Origin: Cellulomonas marina
Lineage (GTDB): Bacteria > Actinomycetota > Actinomycetes > Actinomycetales > Cellulomonadaceae
Assembly (NCBI RefSeq): GCF_900111925.1
Contig: NZ_FOKA01000013.1
Location: 48,709-112,708 of the forward strand
Length of the DNA stretch: 64,000 nucleotides
Direction of reading: 5' to 3'
Shown here: in pieces, positions 41,128-49,210 of the stretch
How the letters are laid out: each line of letters starts with the position of its first letter
Numbering within the stretch: the first letter of the stretch is position 1
The notes under the pieces: model-generated
Database searches by the model: none
Seen by the model: only the letters and a program-made list of their open reading frames with translations
Told to the model about the DNA's origin: nothing
Program-made: the position numbers and the translations under genes

Positions 41128-41781
41128 TCAGGCGAGGGCGCCCTCGGACCGCCGGTCGTCCGTCGCCCGGGCCAGCGCCGTGCGCACCACGGCGTCGAGG
41201 ACGCGTGCGGCGTCCTCGGTGGCCAGCGCGGCACCGCCGCGGCCCGCCTGCGCCGGGGTGCGCGGGACGTGGACGAACCCGCCCCGCACGGCCACGCCGT
41301 CGACTTCCGCGCGGCTCTCCAGCAGCCCGCCGAGCGCGTACGCCAGGGCGTTGCACACGTACGTCCCCGCCGTGAGCGACAGCTCGGTCGGCACCCCCGT
41401 CGCGCGGCCGGCCGCCACGCACGCCTTGACCGGCAGCGTGGAGAAGCGCGCCGCCGGGCCGTCGGGGTCCACCGGCACGTCGACCGGCGTGGCACCGTCC
41501 TCGTCGGGGATGCGGGCGTCGAGGAGGTTGAGGGCCACCCGCTCCACCCCGACCGCGGCGCGCCCGCCCGCCTCGCCCACGGCCACGACGAGCGCCGGCA
41601 CCGCGGCGGCCACCGCGTCGGCGAGCTCCCGCGGGGCCCGCGCGAACGACACCGGCAGCACGCGCATCACGAGCTCCGCCGGCCCGGTCCACGCGGCGGC
41701 GACCGCCTCGACGGCGAGCGCGGAGGCGTTGACGGCCTGGCCGTCGAACGGGGCGAAGGCGGTGAGCAGGACCCGGGGCAG
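41128..41781 (-). CDS. pcp: pyroglutamyl-peptidase I (no ATG/GTG/TTG start)
   Basis: 217 aa if read from CTG 41781. Removes N-terminal pyroglutamate. The triad positions are present: Glu in GGRAAVGVERVALN, Cys in TAGTYVCNALAY, His in GGFVHVPRTPAQ. The conserved N-terminal strand VLLTAFAPFDGQAVNASALAVEAV lies upstream of the first GTG/ATG (41673/41670), so those starts would destroy the enzyme. The frame is the same as coaE, whose TAG stop (41791-41793) is only 10 bases before CTG. TAGCGT (41788-41793), overlapping that stop, sits 6 nt before CTG, matching the leaderless geometry used elsewhere here. Confidence 0.85.
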   Translation of the reverse strand: MPRVLLTAFAPFDGQAVNASALAVEAVAAAWTGPAELVMRVLPVSFARAPRELADAVAAAVPALVVAVGEAGGRAAVGVERVALNLLDARIPDEDGATPVDVPVDPDGPAARFSTLPVKACVAAGRATGVPTELSLTAGTYVCNALAYALGGLLESRAEVDGVAVRGGFVHVPRTPAQAGRGGAALATEDAARVLDAVVRTALARATDDRRSEGALA

Positions 41782-41787
41782 GGGCCG

Positions 41788-41793
41788 ACGCTA
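41788..41793 (-). promoter_or_regulatory. -10 candidate for a leaderless CTG-start pcp transcript
   Basis: TAGCGT on the minus strand contains the coaE stop codon TAG and ends 6 nt before CTG 41781. No -35 is obvious. Confidence 0.4.
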
Positions 41794-42423
41794 CCGGCGC
41801 GCCGCGTCGGCGTCGGCCTCGTCCGCCCGCTCGCGCTCGATCCGGGCCCAGAGCGCGTCCACCTGAGCGCGCAGCGCGTCCGGCGTCCCGGACCCGTCGA
41901 GCACGACGTCCGCGACGGCCAGCCGCGCGTCGTCGTCGGCCTGCGCCGCGATCCGTGCGGCGGCGGCCGCCTCGTCGAGCCCGCGCGCCCGCAGCCGCTC
42001 CCGGCGCAGGGCCGCCGGCGCGTGCACGACGACCACCGTCCCGAACTCCCCGGTCCGGCCCGTCTCGACGAGCAGCGGGATGTCGTGGACCACGACCGCG
42101 CCGGGGTCGGCCGCGGCGGCCGCCGCCTCGAGCTCGGCCGCCCGCCGACGGACGGCCGGGTGCACCACCGCCTCCAGCCGCCGCCGCGCGTCGTCGTCGG
42201 CGAAGACCAGGCGCGCCACCGCCGGACGGTCGAGGGACCCGTCCGCCGCGAGGACCTCGGGGCCCAGCGCCGCCACGACCGCGTCGAGCCCCGCCGTCCC
42301 GGGGGCGACCACCTCGCGGGCCAGCCGGTCGGCGTCGACGACGACGGCCCCGAGCTCGGCGAGCCGCGCCGACGCCGTGGACTTGCCGGCGGCGATGCCG
42401 CCCGTCAGACCGATGCGCTGCAC
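41791..42423 (-). CDS. coaE: dephospho-CoA kinase
   Basis: 210 aa. Last step of coenzyme A synthesis. P-loop GLTGGIAAGKST at residues 5-16, DADRLAREVV, and the lid/CoA-domain HDIPLLVETG. GTG 42423 is 6 nt after CAGGAT (42430-42435), so it is likely transcribed as a leaderless message after the rpsA terminator. The C-terminus ends in an Arg/Glu/Asp/Ala-rich helix. Confidence 0.96.
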   Translation of the reverse strand: MQRIGLTGGIAAGKSTASARLAELGAVVVDADRLAREVVAPGTAGLDAVVAALGPEVLAADGSLDRPAVARLVFADDDARRRLEAVVHPAVRRRAAELEAAAAAADPGAVVVHDIPLLVETGRTGEFGTVVVVHAPAALRRERLRARGLDEAAAAARIAAQADDDARLAVADVVLDGSGTPDALRAQVDALWARIERERADEADADAARR

Positions 42424-42444
42424 GCCCTCATCCTGCCGGGGACG

Positions 42445-42484
42445 CCGACGGGCCGGCCACCCGCAGGGGTGACCGGCCCGTCGG
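42445..42484 (-). terminator. rpsA terminator
   Basis: CCGACGGGCCGG pairs with CCGGCCCGTCGG around a CACC/GGTG inner stem and a short loop, in the 102-bp gap after rpsA. Confidence 0.8.
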
Positions 42485-42525
42485 GCCGTGCGTGCCGAGC
42501 CGGGCGGCTCAGCGGTGCGCGGTGC

Positions 42526-44019
42526 TCAGTTCGAGGTGAGCTTCTCGCGGAGGGCCGCCAGCGCCTCGTCGGACGCCAGGGTGCCCGTGACCTCCTCGGA
42601 GGACGAGGAGTACGTCGACGGCACCGGCTCGCCGGCACCGGCCGACGCGGTGGACGTCGTGCCGCCGCCGTTGGCCGCCTCGGCGTCGGCGCGCGCCGCC
42701 TCGGAGACCTGCTTGCGGTGCGCCTCCCAGCGCTCGTGCGCCTTGGCGTACTCGGCCTCCCACGCCTCACGCTGCGTCTCGAAGCCCTCGAGCCACTCGT
42801 TCGTCGTCGGGTCGAAGCCCTCGGGGTACTTGTAGTTGCCCTGCTCGTCGTACTCCGCCGCCATGCCGTAGAGCGCGGGGTCGAAGTCCTCCGAGGCCGG
42901 GTCGAAGCCCTCGTTGGCCTGCTTGAGCGAGAGCGAGATGCGGCGACGCTCGAGGTCGATGTCGATGACCTTGACGAAGACGTCGTCGCCGACCTGCACG
43001 ACCTGCTCCGGGATCTCGACGTGGCGCACGGCCAGCTCCGAGATGTGCACGAGGCCCTCGATGCCGTCCTCCACGCGCACGAACGCGCCGAAGGGGACGA
43101 GCTTCGTGACCTTGCCGGGCACGACCTGGCCGATCGCGTGCGTCCGGGCGAACGCCTGCCACGGGTCCTCCTGCGTCGCCTTCAGCGACAGGGAGACCCG
43201 CTCGCGGTCGAAGTCGACGTCGAGCACCTCGACCGTGACCTCCTGGCCGACCTCGACGACCTCGGACGGGTGGTCGATGTGCTTCCAGGACAGCTCGGAG
43301 ACGTGCACGAGCCCGTCCACGCCACCCAGGTCCACGAACGCGCCGAAGTTGACGATCGAGGACACGACACCGGGGCGCACCTGGCCCTTCTGCAGCGTCT
43401 GCAGGAAGGTGGAGCGCACCTCGGACTGCGTCTGCTCGAGCCACGCACGGCGCGACAAGACCACGTTGTTGCGGTTCTTGTCGAGCTCGATGATCTTCGC
43501 CTCGATCTCCTTGCCGACGTACGGCTGGAGGTCGCGGACGCGACGCATCTCGACGAGGGAGGCGGGGAGGAAGCCGCGCAGGCCGATGTCGAGGATCAGG
43601 CCGCCCTTGACCACCTCGATGACGGTGCCGGTGACGACGCCGTCCTCCTCCTTGATCTTCTCGATCGTGCCCCAGGCGCGCTCGTACTGGGCGCGCTTCT
43701 TGGACAGGATCAGCCGACCCTCCTTGTCCTCCTTCTGGAGGACGAGGGCCTCGACCGCGTCGCCGACCTTGACGACCTCACCGGGGTCCACGTCGTGCTT
43801 GATGGACAGCTCGCGGGAGGGGATGACGCCCTCGGTCTTGTAGCCGATGTCGAGCAGGACCTCGTCGCGGTCGACCTTGACGATGGTGCCCTCGACGATG
43901 TCGCCATCGTTGAAGTACTTGATGGTCGCGTCGATCGCGGCGAGGAAGTCCTCTGCCGAACCGATGTCGTTCACCGCGATCTGCTGCGTGGCGGGCTTCG
44001 CGGGGGTGGAGATGCTCAT
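42526..44019 (-). CDS. rpsA: 30S ribosomal protein S1
   Basis: 497 aa with four S1 (OB-fold) domains, the actinobacterial number: GDIVEGTIVKVDRDEVLLDIGYKTEG near residue 38, GVVTGTVIEVVKGGLILDIGLRGFLP, GVVSSIVNFGAFVDLGGVDGLVHVSE, and GKVTKLVPFGAFVRVEDGIEGLVHIS. The C-terminal tail is Ala/Ser/Thr-rich without domain. Unlike most neighbours it has a long leader (about 200 nt) from a strong promoter at 44228-44257, with GGAG 12 bases before ATG. Leader stems such as GACCTCC/GGAGGTC suggest translational autoregulation; this is inference. Confidence 0.98.
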   Translation of the reverse strand: MSISTPAKPATQQIAVNDIGSAEDFLAAIDATIKYFNDGDIVEGTIVKVDRDEVLLDIGYKTEGVIPSRELSIKHDVDPGEVVKVGDAVEALVLQKEDKEGRLILSKKRAQYERAWGTIEKIKEEDGVVTGTVIEVVKGGLILDIGLRGFLPASLVEMRRVRDLQPYVGKEIEAKIIELDKNRNNVVLSRRAWLEQTQSEVRSTFLQTLQKGQVRPGVVSSIVNFGAFVDLGGVDGLVHVSELSWKHIDHPSEVVEVGQEVTVEVLDVDFDRERVSLSLKATQEDPWQAFARTHAIGQVVPGKVTKLVPFGAFVRVEDGIEGLVHISELAVRHVEIPEQVVQVGDDVFVKVIDIDLERRRISLSLKQANEGFDPASEDFDPALYGMAAEYDEQGNYKYPEGFDPTTNEWLEGFETQREAWEAEYAKAHERWEAHRKQVSEAARADAEAANGGGTTSTASAGAGEPVPSTYSSSSEEVTGTLASDEALAALREKLTSN

Positions 44020-44227
44020 GTAGTAGTGGGCTCCGATGCGGACGGATGATCGTGCGGGCGGGGACTGGGGTGCCGGACGGCACGGTGGGCCGACCCGGCG
44101 CACGGCCGGGAGGGTCCAGACGGGGGCGACGCGGTGGTGCCCGGCCCGGCCCCGACCTCCGCAGGAGGTCCCGACCGGCTCCCGTCCGGCAGAGCCGGGG
44201 GGACGAGGGCGCGCGACACCGTCGGGC

Positions 44228-44257
44228 ACTCTACCCGCGGTCAGGAGGGACGGTCAA
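44228..44257 (-). promoter_or_regulatory. strong rpsA promoter
   Basis: TTGACC (44252-44257) and TAGAGT (44228-44233), spacing 18 bp: the best consensus principal-sigma promoter in the window. It lies just after the pfkA stop and gives a leader of about 200 nt. Confidence 0.85.
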
Positions 44258-44281
44258 AGCGCAGGTCGCGCGCGGGACGCC

Positions 44282-45307
44282 TCAGGCGAGCGTGTCCGCG
44301 ACGTCGATGAGGTCGGCGGGCACGTGCTTGACCTTGCCGGCCACGTCCCCGAGCGGCAGCAGGACCACGCGCTCGCCCTGCACGGCCGCCATGACGCCGG
44401 TCTCGCCGCGCGTGACCGCGTCGATGGCGGCCACCCCGAGGCGTGAGCCGAGGATCCGGTCCGCCGCGGTCGGGATGCCGCCGCGCTGCACGTGCCCGAG
44501 AACGGTCACGCGGGTGTCGAACCCGGTCCGCTCCGCGATCTCGGTCTTGAGCCGCTCGCCGATGGCCCCGGCCACGATCTCGCCGAACCGGCCGACCTCC
44601 GTGCGGTAGTGCATGGCGGTGCCCTCGGCCGGCACGGCGCCCTCGGCGACGACGACGATGGAGAAGCTCGCGTGGGCGCGGTGGCGGTGCTTGAGGAACC
44701 GCACCACCTTCTCGATGTCGAACGGGGCCTCCGGCACGAGGACGAGCTCGGCGCCGCCGGCGATGCCCGCCTCGACCGCGATCCAGCCCGCGTGCCGGCC
44801 CATGACCTCGACGATCATCACGCGGTTGTGGCTCTCGGCCGTGGTGTGCACCCGGTCGAGCGCCTCCGTGGCGATCGTGACGGCGGTGTCGAAGCCGATG
44901 GACCGGTCCGTGCCCCACACGTCGTTGTCGATGGTCTTCGGGATGGCGACGATGCGGACGCCCGCCTCGGCGACCTTGCTGGCGGCATGCAGGGTGCCGT
45001 CGCCGCCGATGCAGATGAGGGCGTCGATGCGCTCGGCCTCCAGCGTCGCCAGCACCGCGTCGATGCCGCCGTCGTCGGCGTGCGGGTGGTAGCGGGCCGT
45101 GCCCAGCAGCGTCCCGCCCACGGGCAGGACGTTGCGGATCTGCGGCCGGCCGAGGGGCACGACGTCGCCGTCGACGACGCCCCGCCAGCCGTTGCGGAAG
45201 CCGATGAGGCTGTGGCCGTGCGTGCCCTCCCCCCGCTTGACGACGGCACGGATGGCGGCGTTGAGACCGGGGACGTCGCCGCCACCCGTGAGGAGACCGA
45301 TGCGCAC
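44282..45307 (-). CDS. pfkA: 6-phosphofructokinase (actinobacterial, probably ATP-dependent)
   Basis: 341 aa. Phosphorylates fructose-6-phosphate. GLLTGGGDVPGLNAAIRAVV at the N-terminus, ICIGGDGTLHAAS (GGDG, as in ATP enzymes; pyrophosphate enzymes have GGDD), then PKTIDNDVWGTD, where Lys replaces the Gly of E. coli-type enzymes. MGRHAGWIA and GHVQRGG complete the site. The GGDG plus PKTIDND combination is known in actinobacterial ATP-using PFKs. GTG 45307 is 7 nt after TACTGT. Confidence 0.94.
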   Translation of the reverse strand: MRIGLLTGGGDVPGLNAAIRAVVKRGEGTHGHSLIGFRNGWRGVVDGDVVPLGRPQIRNVLPVGGTLLGTARYHPHADDGGIDAVLATLEAERIDALICIGGDGTLHAASKVAEAGVRIVAIPKTIDNDVWGTDRSIGFDTAVTIATEALDRVHTTAESHNRVMIVEVMGRHAGWIAVEAGIAGGAELVLVPEAPFDIEKVVRFLKHRHRAHASFSIVVVAEGAVPAEGTAMHYRTEVGRFGEIVAGAIGERLKTEIAERTGFDTRVTVLGHVQRGGIPTAADRILGSRLGVAAIDAVTRGETGVMAAVQGERVVLLPLGDVAGKVKHVPADLIDVADTLA

Positions 45308-45314
45308 ACCGGAG

Positions 45315-45320
45315 ACAGTA
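45315..45320 (-). promoter_or_regulatory. -10 element for a leaderless pfkA transcript
   Basis: TACTGT on the minus strand, ending 7 nt before GTG 45307. Confidence 0.5.
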
Positions 45321-45420
45321 GCCGCGCAGCCGTCCCCCGTCCGGGCCGTTCGGCCGCCGGACCTGCGCCGACGCCGTGGTACACGGGCCGCGCCGGCGCG
45401 GGACGGGGGACGACGAGCGC

Positions 45421-45460
45421 GACAGGACGCGGCAGGGCACGGCAGGACGCGGCAGGGCGA
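45421..45460. repeat. four 10-bp repeats in the gap between pfkA and the ABC operon
   Basis: GACAGGACGC, GGCAGGGCAC, GGCAGGACGC, GGCAGGGCGA in direct succession, in the 179-bp non-coding gap 45308-45486. Confidence 0.7.
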
Positions 45461-45486
45461 CGCGCGGCGCGACGACCGCTGCAGGG

Positions 45487-47265
45487 CTACGCCGCGTCCC
45501 CGCCGGCGCCGAGCTGCAGCCCCCGCCCGGGGATCGCGGCGAGCAGGGAGCGCGTGTAGTCCGTCGCCGGGCGCTCGAACACGTCGTCGACGCTCCCCCG
45601 CTCCACCACGCGCCCGCCCTGCATGACGCACACCTCGTCGGCCACCTGCCGCACGACCGCGAGGTCGTGGCTGATGAACAGGTACGACAGCCCGAGCCGC
45701 GCCTGCAGGTCGGCCAGCAGGTGCAGCACCTGGGACTGCACGACGACGTCGAGCGCCGACACGGCCTCGTCGCAGACGACGAGCTCGGGCTCCAGGGCGA
45801 GCGCGCGGGCGATGGCGACGCGCTGGCGCTGCCCGCCCGACAGCTCGCCGGGGTACCGGCGCAGCAGGTCGTGCGGCAGGGCCACGTCGTCCATGAGGGC
45901 GTGCACGCGGTCGCGCCGGGCCGCCGCGTCCCCGACGCGGTGGACGCGCAGCGGCTCCTCGATCGTCCGGTAGATCGTGTACAGCGGGTCGAGCGAGGCG
46001 TAGGGGTCCTGGAAGATCGGCTGCACCCGGCGGCGGAACCGCACCTGGGCGGCCCGGTCGACACGGTCCCCGGAGGCCACCTCCTCGCCATCGAACCGGA
46101 TCCGGCCCGACGACGGCGTCAGCAGGCCGAGGATCATCCGCGCCACCGTCGACTTGCCGGAGCCCGACTCCCCCACGACCGCGACCGTGCGCCCGCGGGG
46201 CACGACGAACGACACGTCGTCGACCGCGGTGAACGGCTGCGACCGCGCGAGCAGGCCCTTGCCCCGCAGCGAGAAGACCTTGGACACGTGCTCGACCTCG
46301 ACGAGGGGCGTCCCGACGCCACCTCGGGCCGCGACGTCGGCACGCGCACCCGCCGCGGCGCCGGCCGGTGCGGCGGCGCCGTGGCCGTGCTCGCCCGCCG
46401 TCGTCGCCAGGAGGTCGGCCGCCACCGCGTCGGCACCGAGGACGCCCTGCTTGGCCAGCTCGATGCGGCGCGAGGCCAGCGACGGCGCCGCCGCCAGCAG
46501 CCGGCGCGTGTAAGGGTGCTGCGGCGCGCGGAGGAGCGCCTCCGACGGCCCCTGCTCGACGACCTCGCCGCCGTACATGACGACGACGCGCTGCGCCCGC
46601 TCGGCCGCGAGGCCGAGGTCGTGGGTGATGAGGAGGACCGCCACCCCGAGGGACCGGGTGAGCTCGGTGAGGTTGTCGAGGATCGTGCGCTGCACGGTGA
46701 CGTCCAGCGCGGACGTCGGCTCGTCGGCGATGAGCAGGGCCGGCCGCGCCGCCAGTCCCATCGCGATGAGCGCCCGTTGGCGCATGCCGCCGGAGAACTC
46801 GTGCGGGTACTGCCGCGCACGGCGCCCGGCGTCGGGGAGTCCCGCCTCCTCCAGCAGCTCGACCGTGCGCGCGCGGGCCCGGCCCGCGGGCACGACCTCG
46901 TTGTCGACGAGCGTCTCGTCGACCTGCCGCCCGACGAGGCGCACCGGGTTGAGGTTCGACATGGGGTCCTGCGGGACCATGCCGATGCGCGAGCCGCGCA
47001 GGCGTGCGAGCTCGGTCGGCGGCAGCGCCGCCAGGTCCACCCCGTCGAGGAGGATCTGCCCGCCGGTGACGCGGCCGTTGCCCGCCAGCAGGCCGATGAC
47101 CGCGGCCGCGGTGGTGGACTTGCCCGAACCCGACTCCCCGACGACGGCCACGGTCTCGCCGGCGCGGACGTCGAACGACACGCCGCGCACGGCCGTCGTC
47201 GTCCCCGCGTCCGTGCGGAAGGAGACCTCGAGGTCCCGGATGCTCAGCAGCGGTGCCTCGCTCAT
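45487..47265 (-). CDS. ABC transporter ATP-binding protein, fused DppD/DppF type
   Basis: 592 aa with two complete ATPase domains. First: VVGESGSGKSTTAAAVIGLL near residue 40, FSGGMRQRALIAMGLA, LLIADEPTSALDVTVQ. Second: VVGESGSGKSTVARMILGLL near 370, LSGGQRQRVAIARAL, VVCDEAVSALDVVVQ. Each carries the oligopeptide/dipeptide C-terminal element (HPYTRRLLAAAPS; TDYTRSLLAAIPG). In the second, DEAVSALD replaces DEPTSALD, common in the family. A Gly/Ala-rich linker joins them. The start overlaps the permease stop by one base (TGATG). It powers the importer encoded upstream. Confidence 0.94.
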   Translation of the reverse strand: MSEAPLLSIRDLEVSFRTDAGTTTAVRGVSFDVRAGETVAVVGESGSGKSTTAAAVIGLLAGNGRVTGGQILLDGVDLAALPPTELARLRGSRIGMVPQDPMSNLNPVRLVGRQVDETLVDNEVVPAGRARARTVELLEEAGLPDAGRRARQYPHEFSGGMRQRALIAMGLAARPALLIADEPTSALDVTVQRTILDNLTELTRSLGVAVLLITHDLGLAAERAQRVVVMYGGEVVEQGPSEALLRAPQHPYTRRLLAAAPSLASRRIELAKQGVLGADAVAADLLATTAGEHGHGAAAPAGAAAGARADVAARGGVGTPLVEVEHVSKVFSLRGKGLLARSQPFTAVDDVSFVVPRGRTVAVVGESGSGKSTVARMILGLLTPSSGRIRFDGEEVASGDRVDRAAQVRFRRRVQPIFQDPYASLDPLYTIYRTIEEPLRVHRVGDAAARRDRVHALMDDVALPHDLLRRYPGELSGGQRQRVAIARALALEPELVVCDEAVSALDVVVQSQVLHLLADLQARLGLSYLFISHDLAVVRQVADEVCVMQGGRVVERGSVDDVFERPATDYTRSLLAAIPGRGLQLGAGGDAA

Positions 47266-48203
47266 CAACGCCTCCTCTGGCGCGGGTCGAGGGCCTCGCG
47301 CAGCGCCTCGCCGAACAGGGTGAAGCCGAGCGCGGTCACGGCGATGCAGGCACCGGGCCACAGCGCCAGCCGGGGGGCGATCTCGAGCTCGGCCTGCGCG
47401 GCGGTGAGCATGCGCCCCCACTCGGCCGTCGTCGGGGAGCCGCCGCCCAGGCCCAGGAACGACAGCGCCGCGGCCTCGATGACGGCCGTGGCCAGCATGA
47501 GGGTGCCCTGCACGATGACGGGCGAGACGCTGTTGGGCAGCACGTGCGTCATCGTCACCGTCCGTCGGCTGAGCCCCAGCGAGCTCGCGGCGAGCACGTA
47601 GTCCTGCCCGCGCTGCGCGAGCATCGACCCGCGCAGCAGCCGCGCGAAGATCGGCACCTGCACGACGCCGATGGCGACGACGACCGACGTCGGCGTCTGC
47701 CCGGCGACGGCGGCGATGGAGACCGCGAGCAGCAGGCTCGGCACGGACAGCATGAGGTCGACGAGCCGCATGATGACGGAGTCCACCCAGCCGCCGACGC
47801 CGCCGGCGAGGACCCCGAGCAGCATCCCGCCCAGCAGCCCCAGCACGGTGGACAGCACGCCGATGAGCAGGGACGCCCGCGCACCCCAGATGAGCTGGGA
47901 CAGCAGGTCGGCGCCGTAGCGGTCCAGCCCGAGCGGGTACGCGTCGGACGGCCCGGGGATGAGCGTGGGCCGCACCTCCGCGCGGCCGGGCAGCGCGCCC
48001 GCGTCGTAGGGCGCCAGCAGCGGCGCGAGCACCGCGACGAGGACGAAGACGGCGACGATCGCGGCGCCCGCGATGGCGCCGGGGTTGCGGCGCAGCCGCC
48101 GCCACGCCACGCGCCACAGCGACTGGCCGGCCACGTCCCCGGAAGGCCGCGACCCGGGCCCCGGACCCGCGGGCAGGACCTCGTGCACCTCGGCGGCGCT
48201 CAT
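47265..48203 (-). CDS. ABC transporter permease, DppC type
   Basis: 312 aa. N-terminal cytoplasmic stretch, then WRRLRRNPGAIAGAAIVAVFVLVAVLAPLLAPYD, GLDRYGADLLSQLIWGARASLLIG and the EAA loop region EAAALSFLGLGGGSPTAEWG-like (here GSPTTAEWGRML). Six membrane helices. The ATG start overlaps the DppB stop (ATGA). Confidence 0.94.
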   Translation of the reverse strand: MSAAEVHEVLPAGPGPGSRPSGDVAGQSLWRVAWRRLRRNPGAIAGAAIVAVFVLVAVLAPLLAPYDAGALPGRAEVRPTLIPGPSDAYPLGLDRYGADLLSQLIWGARASLLIGVLSTVLGLLGGMLLGVLAGGVGGWVDSVIMRLVDLMLSVPSLLLAVSIAAVAGQTPTSVVVAIGVVQVPIFARLLRGSMLAQRGQDYVLAASSLGLSRRTVTMTHVLPNSVSPVIVQGTLMLATAVIEAAALSFLGLGGGSPTTAEWGRMLTAAQAELEIAPRLALWPGACIAVTALGFTLFGEALREALDPRQRRR

Positions 48204-49201
48204 CGCGCGATCCGGGGGTCGATGAGCCCGTACGAGACGTCGACGAGGAGGTTCACGAGCGCGTACACCACCGCGATGATGAGGATGAAGCCCTGCAGGA
48301 CGGCGTAGTCGAGGTTGAAGACGGCCTCGGCCAGGAAGGACCCGATGCCCGGGAAGGCGAATACCGTCTCGGTGAGCACCGCCCCCGACAGCAGCAGCCC
48401 CACCTGCAGGCCGATCGTCGTCGAGACCGGCAGCAGCGCGTTGCGCAGCACGACCCGGTCGCGCACGTGGCGCGGCAGGAGGCCCTTGGCGCGCGCGGTG
48501 CGCACGTAGTCCGCCGACTGCACGTCGATGACCGACGCGCGGGTGATCCGGGCGATGACGGCCAGCGGGATCGACCCGAGGGCCAGCGCCGGCAGGACCA
48601 GGTGGACGAGGGCGTCCCAGCTCGCGTCCCACTCCCGCGTGAGCAGCCCGTCGAGGACGTACAGGCCGGTGGGGTGCGTCGCGATCATCGCCGGGTCCTG
48701 GCGGCCCGACGACGGGAACCACCCGAGCTCGACCGCGAAGGCGTACTTGAGCAGGAACGCGAGGAAGAACACGGGGACCGTCACTCCGAGCAGCGACGCG
48801 ACCACCGTGAGGTGGTCGAGGGTGCGGCCCTGGTGCCGCGCGGCGAGGTAGCCGAGCGGGATCGCGACCGCGACCGCGAGGAGCAGCGCCAGGACGGTCA
48901 GCTCGACCGTCGCCGGGAAGCGCGAGGCGAACTCCTCGAGCACCGGCCGGCCCGTGCGGGTCGAGACGCCGAAGTTCCCCGTCACGAGCTGGCCGAGGTA
49001 GCGCACGTACTGCTCGACGATCGGCCGGTCGAAGCCGTAGAGCGCGTTGATGCGCTCCACCGCCTCGGGGGTGGCGCGCTCCCCCAGGAGGGCCGTCGCC
49101 GGACCTCCCGGGAGAGCACGCACCCACGCGAACAGCAGGACGGACAGCCCGAGCAGCGTCGGGACGAGCAGCGCCAGACGCCGCAGGATCAGCCTGACCA
49201 T
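48200..49201 (-). CDS. ABC transporter permease, DppB type
   Basis: 333 aa, six helices. Starts MVRLILRRLALLVPTLLGLSVLLF. FGVSTRTGRPVLEEFASRFPATVELT and the EAA loop DYVRTARAKGLLPRHVRDRVVLRNAL are typical. It partners DppC in a peptide/nickel-type importer; the start lies 9 bp after the binding-protein stop. Confidence 0.95.
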   Translation of the reverse strand: MVRLILRRLALLVPTLLGLSVLLFAWVRALPGGPATALLGERATPEAVERINALYGFDRPIVEQYVRYLGQLVTGNFGVSTRTGRPVLEEFASRFPATVELTVLALLLAVAVAIPLGYLAARHQGRTLDHLTVVASLLGVTVPVFFLAFLLKYAFAVELGWFPSSGRQDPAMIATHPTGLYVLDGLLTREWDASWDALVHLVLPALALGSIPLAVIARITRASVIDVQSADYVRTARAKGLLPRHVRDRVVLRNALLPVSTTIGLQVGLLLSGAVLTETVFAFPGIGSFLAEAVFNLDYAVLQGFILIIAVVYALVNLLVDVSYGLIDPRIAR

Positions 49202-49210
49202 CGCTGCGGC

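Noticed and set aside
41128..41673. A short pcp starting at GTG 41673 or ATG 41670
   Set aside because: It would lack the conserved N-terminal strand and FAPFDGQAVN loop of the family, which are present in the same frame upstream.
38854..44049. Plus-strand open frame of over 1700 codons antisense to uvrB-rpsA
   Set aside because: It is antisense to uvrB, pcp, coaE and rpsA, all with intact family motifs.
44282..45307. Pyrophosphate-dependent phosphofructokinase
   Set aside because: PKTIDND looks like the PPi enzymes, but the decisive upstream motif is GGDG, not GGDD, so an ATP enzyme is more likely.
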